NCBI GenBank assembly: GCA_029834535.1
Contig: JAQMWT010000480.1
Location: forward strand, 62,001-126,000
Source of the DNA: Chrysophaeum taylorii
Lineage: Eukaryota > Sar > Pelagophyceae > Pelagomonadales > Pelagomonadaceae
DNA: 64,000 bases
Direction of reading: 5' to 3'
The notes under the pieces were generated by a model that saw nothing but the letters and a program-made list of their open reading frames with translations, did not search any database and was not told the DNA's origin. The position numbers and the translations under genes were made by a program. Position 1 is the first letter of the stretch. Each line of letters opens with the position of its first letter. Positions 20,771 through 31,612 of the stretch are shown here, one piece after another.

Positions 20771-22353
20771 GCAGTAGCAGCAGGATGGCGACGTTCCGCG
20801 TGCGCGAGGCCGACTTGGACCGGTACAACTACTACGAACTGTTGGGTCTGGACAGCTTTGGCGTGGGGGTGGACGAGGAGGCGATCAAGCGGGCGTACCG
20901 CGCGGCGCTGCTGTTGTACCATCCCGACAAGCAGCAGAACCCGACGTCGTGCAAGGACGACGCCGTGTTTCTCGCCGTCCAGAAGGCGTTCGAAGTACTG
21001 GGCAACGAGCAGAGCCGTAGGGCGTTCGATTCGACGAACAACTTTGACGAGGAGATTCCGACGGGCAAGGAGGCGACGGAGCTCGGGTCTAAATTCGACT
21101 TCTACGCGACCTACGGGCCCGTGTTCCGGTCGAACGCTCGGTTCGCGGCCAAGTTGCCCGTCCCCGAGCTGGGCGACGAGACGTGCGACCGAGCTTACGT
21201 CGATCGCTTCTACGAGTACTGGTTCAACTTCGAGAGCTGGCGGGACTTTGGGTTGGAAGCGGCGGAGCACGACGTCGAGATGGCCGAGGACCGGTTCGAG
21301 AAGCGGTGGATGGCCAAGGAGAACGACAAGCTCGCCAAGAAGCGGAAGAAGGAGGAGTACGCGAGAATCGTCGCGCTCGTCGAACGCGCGAGAGCGAACG
21401 ATCCGCGCGTCCGAAGCTTTGCCGACGCGCGGAGCGAGGTCAAGCGGCTCGCCAAGCAGCGCCGCGAGGACGCCGCCGAGGCGCAGAGGACCGCTCTCGC
21501 CGCGATGGAGGCCCTCGAGGCAGCCGAAAAGCAGCGTCGCGACAAGGAGCGCGCCGACGAGGCCAAGGAGAGGAAAGCCGCGCGCGAGCGCCTCAAGAAG
21601 GCGAAGCGCCGCGCCGAGAAGGCGCTCTGGGCGATCGTCCACACCGCGCGCGGCCGCGTAGACGACGCCCTCGACGACGCGCTCTTCGAGGACCTCTGCC
21701 AGACCCTTGATCCCGAAGAGTTGGTCGCGTTGGCCGAAGTTTCGGACGCTTCGGCCGCGTTCCAACGCGAGCTCCGAAACACGCTCGACGAGAAGAAGAG
21801 GCGCAAGGCCACCGGGGACCAAGCCAAGCTCGTCTTCTCCGCGGACGACGACTCGACCCGAGAGAAAAAAGCACCACCCAACAACCATGTTGACAGCAAT
21901 AATTGCTCGTCGTCGTTTTCGAAAAATCATCATCGACCGTGGAGCGACGAGGAGCTCTCGATGTTGGCCAAGTCGATCAAGCGATTTCCGGCCGGGGCGC
22001 GCCAACGCTGGGACGGCATCGCCGACTACCTCTCGACGCAACTCAAGCTCGAGACACCGAGGACCAAGGACGAGTGCATTTCTAAGTATCACGAGATCCA
22101 TTCGACGCCTCAACAAGCGAAGACTTCTGAAACGCAAACGACGACGACGACTCCCGCTACGAAGGACGAGTGGACGGCCGAACAACAGCAACAGCTCGAG
22201 CTCGGCCTCGCAAAGTACCCGGCATCCCTCGAGACAAACGAGCGTTGGAAGCGAATCGCGAGCGAGGTCGCCGGCAAATCGAAGAAGGAGTGCGTCGAGC
22301 GTTTCAAATTTCTGCGCAAGCAGCTCCAGGCGGGCAAGGCCTCCAAATCCTGA
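20554..22353 (+). CDS. DNAJC2: Zuotin/DNAJC2 (MPP11): ribosome-associated J-protein with SANT domains
   Basis: 599 residues, intronless. The N-terminal segment FGGITPVELEVAEAGR is followed by a Ser-rich linker. The J domain (about 88-165) has NYYELLGL, the HPDK tripeptide and FLAVQKAFEVLGNEQSRRAFD. The zuotin homology domain with YATYGPVFRSNARFA and FYEYWFNFESWRDF follows. Then comes a long charged helix (about 240-360) that contacts the ribosome in yeast. A four-helix segment and two SANT/Myb-like domains (HRPWSDEELSMLAKSIKRFP and DEWTAEQQQQLELGLAKYPA) complete it. It forms the ribosome-associated complex and recruits Hsp70 to nascent chains. The domain set matches the animal/plant form; yeast Zuo1 lacks the SANT domains. 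The extra N-terminus before the internal Met at 20785 is conserved in style, so the upstream ATG is preferred. Confidence 0.95.
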
Positions 22354-22774
22354 CGCCTCGACAAAAGCAAAGAACACATTCCCCAGTTGGGGCGGTGAGA
22401 GAGACTCGGCACTCACAAAAATTTAATGCCGCCGCCGCCGCCGCCGCCGCCCGGCGTTTGCCCTTTACGCGCCTAATTCTACTAGGAAGGAAGGAAAGGA
22501 AGGTCGATCTTCTGGGGGGCTTGAACCATCGTTTATAACAGGACAAGGTTATTTTTTTAGGACCTGCCTGCGGTGGCCATCCTAAAAGTGGAGGAGGAGA
22601 AGGCGCCGAGATCGCGTTAGCGTCGTTATTAGAAAGAAAGACCGCGCGGCGCGAGGGGAGGTGGTCGTGGACGAGGGTCGTGCTGCGACGCGGCGGAGCC
22701 GGGAGCGTGTGCGAGACAGGAGTGAGGCGCGGCGAACGACAGGACGAAATAGACGACGACGACGACGACGACGA

Positions 22775-23551
22775 CTAGGGCGGTCCGTCGAGAGGGGTCT
22801 CGGCGTCGTCGGCATAGGTCGTCGCACCGTCTTCGTCTGGTGGCGTCGGGTCGTGGGGTGATGCACGCGTGGGGGTTAAGGTGGCGGTGGCCTCGGCAAG
22901 GGCCGCGTGGAGGGCGGCGATCCTGAGGCGAAAGGCCTCGACGTCGACGTTGAGCTTCTTGCGGCAAGCCTTGGCTTCTAAGCGCTCGCGATCGTCGTCG
23001 ATTTCCGAGGTGACTACCGAATCGATTCCAGAGAACTGGAGCTTATCGAGGCGGCCGTTGATCTGCGCGATGCGACCCTTGGCCTCGAACATTCGCCTCG
23101 GGTCCTTGTCGACGAGGACGGAATCTATATCCGAAACTTGGGTATAGAGCCGTTCGAACGTCGCCCGGAGGTCATCGAGCTTTTGTAGGGGCGTCGAGCG
23201 CTTCGGCTGCCTCGTGGGCTTCTTGAGCGCTTCGTGCCACGGTCTCAAGTCGGCCGCCGACTGTGCTTTGAGCGAGAGCTTGCCGCGCTCGCCGTCGACC
23301 TCGACGTCGACGTCGAGCTGCCTCGACGTCACCCTGGCGACGTCGGGTAACACCCGGTACTTCCCGACCAAGGCCTTCTCCGAGGCATCCTCGAATTGGA
23401 ACAGCGACTCTCCATCGTACGCCCAGTGGTCCTTCCGATACTTTTTTGTCGCGTTCTTCCCGAACATCAATGACATCACCGCGCTCCCCTTCTTTTCCGA
23501 CCAAGGGGACGCCGTGCTCTGCAGCGCGCCTCGCACCACGATTGGCGCCAT
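22775..23551 (-). CDS. PH-domain protein with C-terminal BAG-like domain
   Basis: 258 residues from the ATG at 23551. Residues about 15-110 look like a PH domain: GSAVMSLMFGKNATKKYRKD, then W-x-YDGESLFQFED, with the closing helix DLRPWHEALKKP. Residues about 120-230 form a three-helix segment (LDDLRATFERLYTQVSDID, RIAQINGRLDKLQFSGIDS, RLRIAALHAAL) resembling BAG domains, which bind the Hsp70 ATPase lobe and trigger nucleotide release. A Pro/Asp-rich tail follows. It lies tail to tail with zuotin, another Hsp70 partner. The BAG assignment is from pattern only; a plain coiled coil is the alternative. Confidence 0.65.
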   Translation of the reverse strand: MAPIVVRGALQSTASPWSEKKGSAVMSLMFGKNATKKYRKDHWAYDGESLFQFEDASEKALVGKYRVLPDVARVTSRQLDVDVEVDGERGKLSLKAQSAADLRPWHEALKKPTRQPKRSTPLQKLDDLRATFERLYTQVSDIDSVLVDKDPRRMFEAKGRIAQINGRLDKLQFSGIDSVVTSEIDDDRERLEAKACRKKLNVDVEAFRLRIAALHAALAEATATLTPTRASPHDPTPPDEDGATTYADDAETPLDGPP

Positions 23552-23682
23552 CTGCGGCTATGGCGGTGATGATGACGAAGAGGATACTGCGAAGGAGGAG
23601 GAGGATATGCGACGAATACGACGACGACTCGTCGTCCTCCTCATGTCGTATGGGGATAGATAATTTCCCCGCCGTCCGTTGC

Positions 23683-24350
23683 GGCGTTGAACCTTCCTTT
23701 ACTCTCGTTTTTTTACTGAAGTAAAAATAAAAAAAGTCTTTTTGCTTTATCTGCCAAAACGCAAATAATGTCGAGGGTAAAGTAAAGGAGATCTTTTTCG
23801 CATCTCCGTCGAGAGTAGTGGCACCCCCTATATATAGCCGCCGTCTACTCGTCCGTCTCGTCCTCTTGGTATTCTCCGGCGGGGATCGTGGTCGTCTCGT
23901 AGAGAGACAGACGTTGGCAATCTTACCGTATTCGCCTCCTGCCGACTCCAGGAACTCGCGGGTCGTGTGCGCAAGAGGACGAGCGTCGCATTTTTTGTCG
24001 AAAAGCAGCCAGCGGGTTACAATCGGCCAGGACAATGTTGCCTGCCGAGATAATTCGTTCATCTCTCGGCAGGAAGCGTGCCGATGGATGGAGCCGCGTG
24101 AAGAGCCGGCGAGCATGGGGAGGATGCCGTACTTGGTGGTGTCTTTCTCGATTGATCGATCTATCTTCGTGTAGAGAGCTTTTTTTTTGCCCACGAGCGA
24201 GCGAGCGAGCGAGCGAGAGGGAAAATAAAGAAATAAGTAAATAATAAAAGGTGACGTAAAGTAAAGAAAAATTTTGTTAAAACCCTATTATTTTATTCTC
24301 ATTACTACTACTCTGTACATGATGAGTAAAAAAAGTGGAACGCTGCTGAT
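23683..24350 (-). mobile_element. hAT relic, third and more diverged copy
   Basis: The right end, read inverted, is CAGCGTTCCACTTTTTTTACTC and the left end is GGCGTTGAACCTTCCTTTACTC. Both resemble the termini of the two younger hAT copies. The minus strand encodes KYGILPMLAGSSRGSIHRHA followed by REFLESAGGEYGKI, a hAT dimerisation region. It is about 670 bp and lacks the rest of the transposase. Imperfect direct repeats of roughly 25 bp (GATAATTT...CCCGCC-CGTC-GTTG) lie just outside both ends, longer than the usual 8 bp. A GAGC microsatellite (24194-24219) lies inside. Confidence 0.6.
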
Positions 24351-24604
24351 AATTTATTTTCCCGCCCGTCTGTTGTATCTTTTTGGGACCTAATGATACC
24401 GGTGGCCGTTGAGAAAAGATTCGTTGGTCTGATGTGCGGGGAGCCGTCGGGGGCATAGCTGTCCCGGTTCAACCTGACCGAACATCCCTCCATTTCAAAA
24501 GCCAGTTTTGTCAGTACTCACTGTGCACTTCGCGCGGTGACAACAAGAAGGCGACGCCGTTCAGTTCTGTTGCGCGCGCGCATGAGCCTCCCCCCTCTGT
24601 GGGC

Positions 24605-25457
24605 ATGAATAATATTGGCTACTCGGAGCACCAGAGAGCACAATACCGAGCCGCGGGAATGAGTGGGGCGACGCAGGTGGAGACGGGATACACGGCAGCG
24701 CCCGCCCCTGACCAGCACTCAGAGGTGCCCTATGAATATAGTCAATCGCAGCTCCCCGAGCCCAAGCGCGGGTGCGACGGCATACCGTCTCATCAGAGAC
24801 TACCGCCGGCCCCGACACCGAACCGCTGCAGGCGATACGGCGAGGCCTTTGCCGTGCAACAAGGCAATTTTCCCGGCCAGTCCAAGAAGGTAGGCGCGTC
24901 CCCCTACAACTCTCCCCCACCCCTTCTACAGGCCATCGTCGTCGACGCGACAAGACTCACCGGCCGGTGTTTGTGGTTCGACGCCCGCAAGAACTACGGC
25001 GCGATCCAGCCCGACCAGTCGCTCGGCACGGAGGGCGAGACGGGACACTCGTACATCTTCGTCCACGGCAACGACGTCGAGCAGGGCTCGCAGCAACTCA
25101 GGCAAGGCGACGCGGTCGAGTTTTGTCGCGGGACCTGCCCCCGCGGTCGCCCAAAAGCCGTAAGTCCCGTGCTGTTCCGCGATGGTTCGCGCCTCGGCCG
25201 CCCGAGAGGCAGTCTTCGTCTCGCGACGGCGCGCGCGTCCCTCCCCCCCTCCTTCCTGGTCGTCGCGTCTCGCGAGCAATGCGTTATCCTCGTTGTGCGC
25301 AGGCGAAAGTGATGGTGGTCGCGAGTGGCTCGGCGGCGGCGGCGGCGGCGGCGGCGCAATATCATTACGCGAGCAGCGGGCAGGGGAACCAGCAGCGGCC
25401 GACGCAACAACAGCTGTGGACGGCCCAGCAGCAACAAGCCGGGTCGCAGGCGGCGGC

Positions 25458-25497
<40 letters not shown>

Positions 25498-26643
25498 CAG
25501 GCCCAGCAGCAGCAGCAGCAACAGCAGGCCCAGCAGGCCCAGCAGGCCCAGCAGGCCCAGCAGGCCCAGCAGGCGGCGGCGTACCAGACGCAAGCGTACG
25601 CCCAGCAGCAACAGCAGTACGCGTCGAGCGCGCAGTACCAACAGTACGCGCAGCAGGGCGGGCAGGTCGCGGCGTACGCGATCGCGCCAAACGGCGCGAC
25701 ATCGAGGCGTGGGCACCATCACCACCATCAGGGCGCGAGCACGGGCGCGGGGTATGGTGCGGCGGGCTACCCGCAGCAGCAGCGGCCGCTGGGAAGGGTC
25801 AAGTGGTTCGACCGCGAGCGAAAGCAGTACGGGTTCATCACCCCGGCAGACGGGTCGCCCGACCTGTTCGTGCACGCGGGTGACGTCCTGGGCTCGACCA
25901 AGATGCTCGGGCCGGGCGACGCGGTCGAGTTCGACTACGGCGTCCAGGCCCAGTCGGGGAGACCCAAGGCCCTCGAGGTCGTGCGGCTCGTGCAGCACGT
26001 CGGCGACGACGACGAGGACGACGGCCGGACGACCATCGGAAAGTTTGCTCCCGGCGACGAGCCGCTGTTCGAAGGCGCGCGCGTCACGGGCACCGTCGCG
26101 CGGTTCGACCAGCAACACCGCTGGGGCTTCATCGCGCCCGACGACGACACCCTCAAGCCGCCCGGCGGCGGCGATAATTTTTTCCTGCACGGTCTCGACG
26201 TCCTCGACCTGTCCGACTCGAACCCCGTCGACGTCGGTCAGGCCGTCGAGTTTGCCGTCGTTCGAAGCCGCAGTCGCCGATGCAAGGCCGTCCAGTGCCT
26301 CCGCGTCGACCCCGACGCGCGCCAGACGCCGCCGAATAGCTCCCCCTCGCAACGCGCGGCCTCCCAGGCCTCGTCGCCCCGGTCGGCCGACGCGGCCGCC
26401 GCGCCCGGGCCGGCAGACCAACCTTTGGTGGGACCGCAGCCGCCGCCGGGCACCTCGCCGTCGTCGCAGCCGCCGCCCCCGCCCGGCGACGCCGCCGCGA
26501 CGCTCTCTCCGTCGAGTGCCGACGCGGCCGACCAAGTCGACACTCCCTTCAAAAAAACGTCCGGCGCGCAGGTCGTCGCCGCTTTCTCCGCGCAGCCCGC
26601 CGTCGCCGCTGGCGCCCCGCCGGCCGACATCGTCGTCGACTAG
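24605..26643 (+). CDS. Triple cold-shock-domain RNA-binding protein with poly-Gln linker
   Basis: Exons 24605-25159 and 25303-26643, joined in phase 0 through a 143-nt intron (GTAAGTC...TGCGCAG), give about 631 residues. A further 42-nt segment, 24890-24931, has good splice sites and a pyrimidine-rich end but keeps the frame if retained. Cold-shock domain 1 (LTGRCLWFDARKNYGAIQPD, then IFVHGNDVE) has a divergent RNP1. Domain 2 (LGRVKWFDRERKQYGFITPA, LFVHAGDV) is canonical. Domain 3 (TGTVARFDQQHRWGFIAPDD, FFLHGLDV) is near canonical. A CAG-encoded Gln/Ala tract and a Gln/Tyr-rich stretch, both prone to condensation, lie between domains 1 and 2. The C-terminus is Pro/Ser/Ala rich. Such proteins bind single-stranded RNA and control translation or mRNA storage. 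Confidence 0.9.
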
Positions 26644-27945
26644 ATCACGACCAGCGCGTCTTCTCCGAGTTGGGTGTCTCAACAATCTTAGAGGCAATCT
26701 TCTTTCTTGTCTCGACGATCTATCGCGACAACGAACGACGTCAACGTATTATTTTCACGTGATGATTTGGTCCTATTTTCAATTATTATTTCATTCTTCG
26801 GGCGCTGACGTCGTCTCTCCTTATTACGCTTTGTTATGCTTTCTTCGGACGTGGCCGCGGGACGACCCTCGTACGTACGGTCTTGGTCGCCTTCTTCGAG
26901 CGCCCGGCTCCCGCGCGTCTTATCCGCGAGTAATCAATCAATCAATCAATCAATCAATCCGCAGCATCTCTTTACGATTTTATTTCTTTTCGCTTCCTTC
27001 GCATGCGCCTCGAGTGCGCTGCTTTAACGTTTGGATAGGTCAGGATGCATCCCGTTGGTTAGCAACGCACGGCACGGCGCGACGATTCCGCACCTTTCGA
27101 GAGGCTCGGACACGTCTCGTGCTGGCGTTGCTTGCGCGTTGGTGTCACCGATCGATGTTCCAGCAGCTCACGTCTCGTTTCCTTCTGTTTATCGGCTTGC
27201 GATTCGGTGGTGCCGCGGGAACGCGACGACGCAATTCCGACTTTTGGTTGGTTGCCCCCGGCGCTTTTTTTGGCAGCATCGCATTCTTCGTGCTTTTTTA
27301 GGTCAATAAGGGCCTCGAGGTCTCCGGTGCACCGCCACAACCAACAACAGCACAAATAGAGGTAGGTCCAGGGTGGGCGACGACGCCGAGCCGCGCCGCG
27401 CGCTTCCGCGGGGCCTTTGAGAGACGCCCGCGCCGGGTTGTCGTCGACAAGGTCGCGAGCTCGCCACAATGAGGAGTTTCCTTCCCTCTTTTAGCCCAGC
27501 CCTACGGCGACAAGTGCGCGCACCCCTTATTACTATATTTATCTCTTCGCGCCAAAAAAAAAAAAAAAAAAAAGAGACTGACTGCCGTCGTCGGGCGAGA
27601 ACTGTCGGGAACAGACCCTTTTTGGGACGTCGACCGTAGTGTGGATTTTCGCTCTCGGAAATAAATCATTGTGAACGACGCGCGCGAGGGAGGGCCCTTG
27701 TAGCGAGCGGTAAGAAGGGGACGGCCTTTCCGGCCGGATTAGCCTATTTAATGTCCCGTCGTTTTGTTGTTGTTGTTGTTGTTGTTACAGCCCCTCCTTG
27801 TTGGAGCGAATGCTCGGCGACGTTTCCCCGGTATAATAAGTCTTTACTGCGAGTTCCCCTCAACAGCGATCGGGGGGGTCACGCAAATCGAAGTCGATCG
27901 CCTTTCCTCGTTTTTGTTCTTGTTGCTGTGCGACGACGAGATATT
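26644..27945. other. 1.3-kb intergenic region with simple repeats
   Basis: Contains (AATC)n at 26934-26960, an A-tract of about 20 at 27556-27575, (GTT)n near 27763-27788 and C-rich stretches. Plus-strand open frames here are extensions of neighbouring genes. No gene supported; the part after about 27600 probably holds the ZNG1 promoter and 5' UTR. Confidence 0.5.
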
Positions 27946-29055
27946 ATGGTACGTGATGTCGCAGAGTCTGGGGAGGAGTGTCCTTTCCAGGCGGAAGTAC
28001 CGGACAGCGAAAAGACGCCGTTCACGATCGTGACGGGGTTCCTCGGGGCCGGGAAGACGACCCTGATCAACTACATCTTGACAGAGCAGCGCGAGAAGCG
28101 AATTTGCGTAATCGAGAACGAGTACGGCGAGATCAATATCGATGAAAAGCTCGTGGGCGAGAACATGGCGTCGAAGGAGGATTTGATCCAGATGGACAAC
28201 GGGTGCGCGTGTTGCTCTATCCGCGGCGACCTCGTCCGCACGCTCGGCTCGCTGGTTGAAAAGCGAAAGCAGTTCGATTGCGTGCTGCTGGAGACGACGG
28301 GTCTCGCTGACCCGGCGCCTATCATCGCGACCATCAAGTCAAACCAGTGGATCGACGACAACTTTTTAATCGACGCCGTCGTGTGTCTGGCGGACGCCAA
28401 GCACGTCAAGGCCCACCTCGACGAGCTCAAGCCCGACGGCGCCGTCAACGAGGCCGTCCAGCAGGTCGCTTTCGCCGACCGCGTCATTCTCAACAAGGTC
28501 GATCTCGTGCCGCCCGAAGAGCTCAAGGCAATCAAGAACACGCTGACGTCGATCAATCGCTTTGCTGTCGTGCTCTCGTGCGAACGCAGCAAGGTCGACC
28601 TCTCCCAGATCATTGGGATCTCGGCCTTCAAGGTCGATCGCTGCGTAGACCTGGACCCGGCCTTGTTTGGCGAAGATGATGGCACCAAGGCCAAGAAGCC
28701 CCGCGTACACGACCTGAGCATGGTCTCTTCGTGTGGTATCGCCGTCGAGGGCTACTTGGACGTTCCCAAGTTCAACATGTTCATGGCCGAGTTGCTGCAG
28801 ACGCGAGCTGCCGACCTCTACCGCACCAAGGGTGTCCTCTCATTCGCTGGTCAGGGTGACACCAAGTTCGTCTTCCAGGGCGTCCACGAGCAGATCAACT
28901 TCGGTCCTGCGCAGACCAAGTGGCAGCCCGGCGAGGCCCGCGTCTCCAAGATCGTTTTTATCGGCCGAAAGCTCGACCGCAAGTTCCTCCGCGATTCCAT
29001 CGAGAACTGCCTCGTCAAGCCCGACGATTCCGCCGCCGCTGATGCCCCCAATTGA
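27946..29055 (+). CDS. ZNG1: ZNG1/CBWD-type zinc-chaperone GTPase (COG0523)
   Basis: 369 residues from the ATG at 27946. GTPase motifs are TGFLGAGKTTLINYIL (Walker A), ENEYGEINIDEKL (switch region), LLETTGLADPAPI (Walker B) and ILNKVDLV (G4). The metal motif C-x-C-C is present as NGCACCSIRGDLVRTL. The CobW C-terminal domain ends with RVSKIVFIGRKLDRKFLRDS. Family members use GTP to deliver zinc, in animals and yeast to methionine aminopeptidase 1. The N-terminus has EECPFQAEVPD, which resembles in spacing the CPELVP-like tail that docks on the aminopeptidase. Upstream in-frame codons carry no ATG with better context, so the 27946 start is chosen. The length is normal for the eukaryotic family. 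Confidence 0.95.
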   Translation: MVRDVAESGEECPFQAEVPDSEKTPFTIVTGFLGAGKTTLINYILTEQREKRICVIENEYGEINIDEKLVGENMASKEDLIQMDNGCACCSIRGDLVRTLGSLVEKRKQFDCVLLETTGLADPAPIIATIKSNQWIDDNFLIDAVVCLADAKHVKAHLDELKPDGAVNEAVQQVAFADRVILNKVDLVPPEELKAIKNTLTSINRFAVVLSCERSKVDLSQIIGISAFKVDRCVDLDPALFGEDDGTKAKKPRVHDLSMVSSCGIAVEGYLDVPKFNMFMAELLQTRAADLYRTKGVLSFAGQGDTKFVFQGVHEQINFGPAQTKWQPGEARVSKIVFIGRKLDRKFLRDSIENCLVKPDDSAAADAPN

Positions 29056-30439
29056 TGAGTATATCCAGAAATGGATCTCCGTGTCGATTCGCCCCCGACG
29101 ACGACGACGACGACGACGATGTGTGCCCCTCTTCTTGATGGCAAAACCACCCACCGCCGTGGTGGCCTCTTGAGGTAGACCCCGCCCCTCGATGATTTAT
29201 TATTAATCTCTGGATCGACTGCTTTGTTCTCTCTCGATCGTGCGCCCGATGCGCGCATTGTTTTTTATTTTATTTTATCTTATTGCCTCCCCCCCAGTAC
29301 TAGTCTGGCGACGCTTTCCATTTGCACGACATGATGTTTTGCACTGATGTCATGCCGGGTCTCGGTGCCAGTGCGCGGATCGCAACGGCCCAAGAGGCAG
29401 GGTCGACGTGCGAATGGCGGCGTTACAAACCGAGTTGCGATTCGAGGAGCGTGCTCTGCAGACCGAGCGGCGACATTACGTATCAAACGCTTGCTTCTCG
29501 ACGACGGACATCTCCGTCTCCGAACCCCCCGGTGTACCTAAAACCGCAGACAACAGAACTATAATATTAAAGTAGTATGAGTAGTATTTAAGTGTGAGTG
29601 TACGGGTGCGACGAAGGTGAACGAGCTTGAAGAGAGGTGTGACATCGTCGAGTCGGGGGGTGCCGGTCTTGGTTCTGTGCGGGCGCTGGCGCAGCGCGGC
29701 GTCGCGCATCTCAAAAAAAAAGCGAGTGGACGAGGACTCTTCAGTTTGGTCAACACACAAGATCTTGCGTTTGGTCAACATACAAGATCTTGCGAGAGCT
29801 CAAACTCGACTTGAGCTCGTTGTTACCGCGAGCACCCCGCGCCCAACGGGCGTCCACGGCACAGGAGTGGCGAAGCGGAGAGCGACCGCCTCTCTACGCG
29901 GCACTGACGCGGCTCTGAAGTGGCGCCCCCCCCCCACGCTACCTTTGAATCCCATTGGCTCCGCGATCGCTCGTGCGCCAGCTTGGGAGAGGTTCGCCGT
30001 CGACGCACGTCACAATTTTCGAGCACCGCGTGTCGGCAACCGCGTACGTGAGAACCGCGTACGTGAGAACGCCAGACGCCTTGCCGTCGTCGTCAATGCC
30101 CGCGAGCGAACCAGCGTAGAGGGCCCATCCCTCATCCCATGCATGCGGTGCATCCGCCGCGTCCTCAACGTCGTCGTAACACTACTTCTCCTGCGCCGAG
30201 TGGAAACTTCGAGCCGTTGTGTTTGCTCAACGGTTTCCAAATAAAATGGGGTCAAGCGATGGACGAATCGGGTGAGAAGGAAGATCCGTTGAGTTGCAGT
30301 TTTTTTTTTTGTTCTTGAGAACATTCTTTTTGGTGCTTTGGGTTCCGGTCACGTGATGTCGTGTGTAGGCAATTAGTAAAAATCATTGTCATCATCAGTA
30401 GGACGACGTCGCAAGCGGCGAACAGCGAGACTGGATGTG
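29056..30439. other. 1.4-kb intergenic region
   Basis: Contains a short direct repeat (AAGATCTTGC near 29759 and 29783), the doubled phrase CGCGTACGTGAGAAC (30040-30070) and a T-run at 30300. Small open frames have no domain signal. No gene supported. Confidence 0.45.
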
Positions 30440-31612
30440 ATGGTCGAGGAGAAGTTTGAGGACGAACAGGGGATGAACGGGGCTTCACACTCTCATGGAC
30501 TGCGGAGTAGTAGCCGAACAAAGACGATGGCGTCGTCGTACGCCGACGTGAAGAATCCTTCGACGATGGATTTCGAGTTAGGGGATGCCGAGGAGGCGTT
30601 GGTATGCAGCGACTTTACCATGTCGTCGGCGCAGCAAGCGTACCAGCGCGACGCGCACCGCCAGGATCTAGCAGAAAACGAGATAATGTTTTACAAAGAC
30701 GCGACGCCAAAAGCGGAACACTTTATGTCGTTCCGGGCCGAACTCCCCCCGCGGCTCGCGCGTGGCTTGAACGGGGTCGACGTCCCCCTCGACGTCGAGT
30801 TGGTGGCTCTGGTCCCACAGCCCGGAGGCGGGGTCCCGACGCAGCGTCACTACGAACCCGTAGCCGACCAGTCGCACCTCAAGGCGCTGGTCGTCCGCAC
30901 GGCCTCGGGCTCTGCAGACCGCCCCGTCGCGGGCGCGACCCTCGCCTATCGGATCGAGCTCGGCTCGTACCGTCAGGGAGACCGTCGCTTTTCGATCTTG
31001 GCGCGGGTCTCGCCCAAAGCGGCCGCCGACGTGCCCGCGCTTAGAGGCCTCGGCCCGTGTTTGACGCCCGCCGTCTACGTCGCGAGCAAGGTCAAGCGAC
31101 ACCGCACGACCCCGCACGAAGAGGAGGCGGAGCCCCCCGCGAAGCGCCACGAGGCCGTCGCCACGCCGCCCCCCCCCCCCGACGCGGCGACGACCGAGGC
31201 CGTCGCGCAGCTCGGCGAGCGACTAGACCGCATCGAGCGCCTCCTGCGACAGAAGATAATTCCGTCCCTCGCGCGCATCGAACAGCGCGCCGCGGGACCC
31301 CCCTTGCCTCCCATGGGGGGACACCACCCGCCCCCCCCGCTCCCCGCGCAGCAGCAGCAGCAGCAGTCCTCGATCGATTTCGAGGCCACGGCCGAGACCC
31401 TCTTCGCCTCGCCCCCGCTCACCCTCGAGCGCGGCAACTCCGAGCAGATCATCAACACATTTTACGCGCCCGACTACGCCCACCACGCCTCCGACGAGGT
31501 CGGGGGCTTCTGGGCGGACTCCATGACCTCCATGGGCAACGGGCTCCAAGAGGGCATGTCGGCCAGCGGCCTGGCGGATGCACCACCCACAGCACCCACC
31601 TCGACCGCATGA
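30440..31612 (+). CDS. Putative nuclear protein with beta-sandwich-like core and coiled coil
   Basis: 390 residues from the ATG at 30440. Residues about 85-220 read FMSFRAELPPRLARGLNGVD, VPLDVELVALVPQ, YRIELGSYRQGDRRFSILAR and LTPAVYVASKVKRHR, an all-beta pattern ending in a basic cluster that looks like a nuclear localisation signal. A heptad segment follows (LGERLDRIERLLRQKIIPSL), then Pro/Gln-rich and acidic stretches. The order (beta domain, basic signal, oligomerising helix, activation-like tail) recalls p53/Rel-type transcription factors, but this rests on layout and a few residues only. I do not recognise a named family. No intron is evident. Confidence 0.55.
   Translation: MVEEKFEDEQGMNGASHSHGLRSSSRTKTMASSYADVKNPSTMDFELGDAEEALVCSDFTMSSAQQAYQRDAHRQDLAENEIMFYKDATPKAEHFMSFRAELPPRLARGLNGVDVPLDVELVALVPQPGGGVPTQRHYEPVADQSHLKALVVRTASGSADRPVAGATLAYRIELGSYRQGDRRFSILARVSPKAAADVPALRGLGPCLTPAVYVASKVKRHRTTPHEEEAEPPAKRHEAVATPPPPPDAATTEAVAQLGERLDRIERLLRQKIIPSLARIEQRAAGPPLPPMGGHHPPPPLPAQQQQQQSSIDFEATAETLFASPPLTLERGNSEQIINTFYAPDYAHHASDEVGGFWADSMTSMGNGLQEGMSASGLADAPPTAPTSTA

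Noticed and set aside
20533-22416. Long minus-strand open frame opposite zuotin (more than 600 residues)
   Set aside because: Antisense shadow of a GC-rich coding region. The opposite strand has complete J, zuotin and SANT domains, and the antisense product is Leu/Arg/Gly-rich with no domain.
25325-27301. Plus-strand frame of more than 650 residues overlapping the cold-shock gene
   Set aside because: It is a +1 shadow rich in Arg/Ser; the cold-shock domains are in the other frame.
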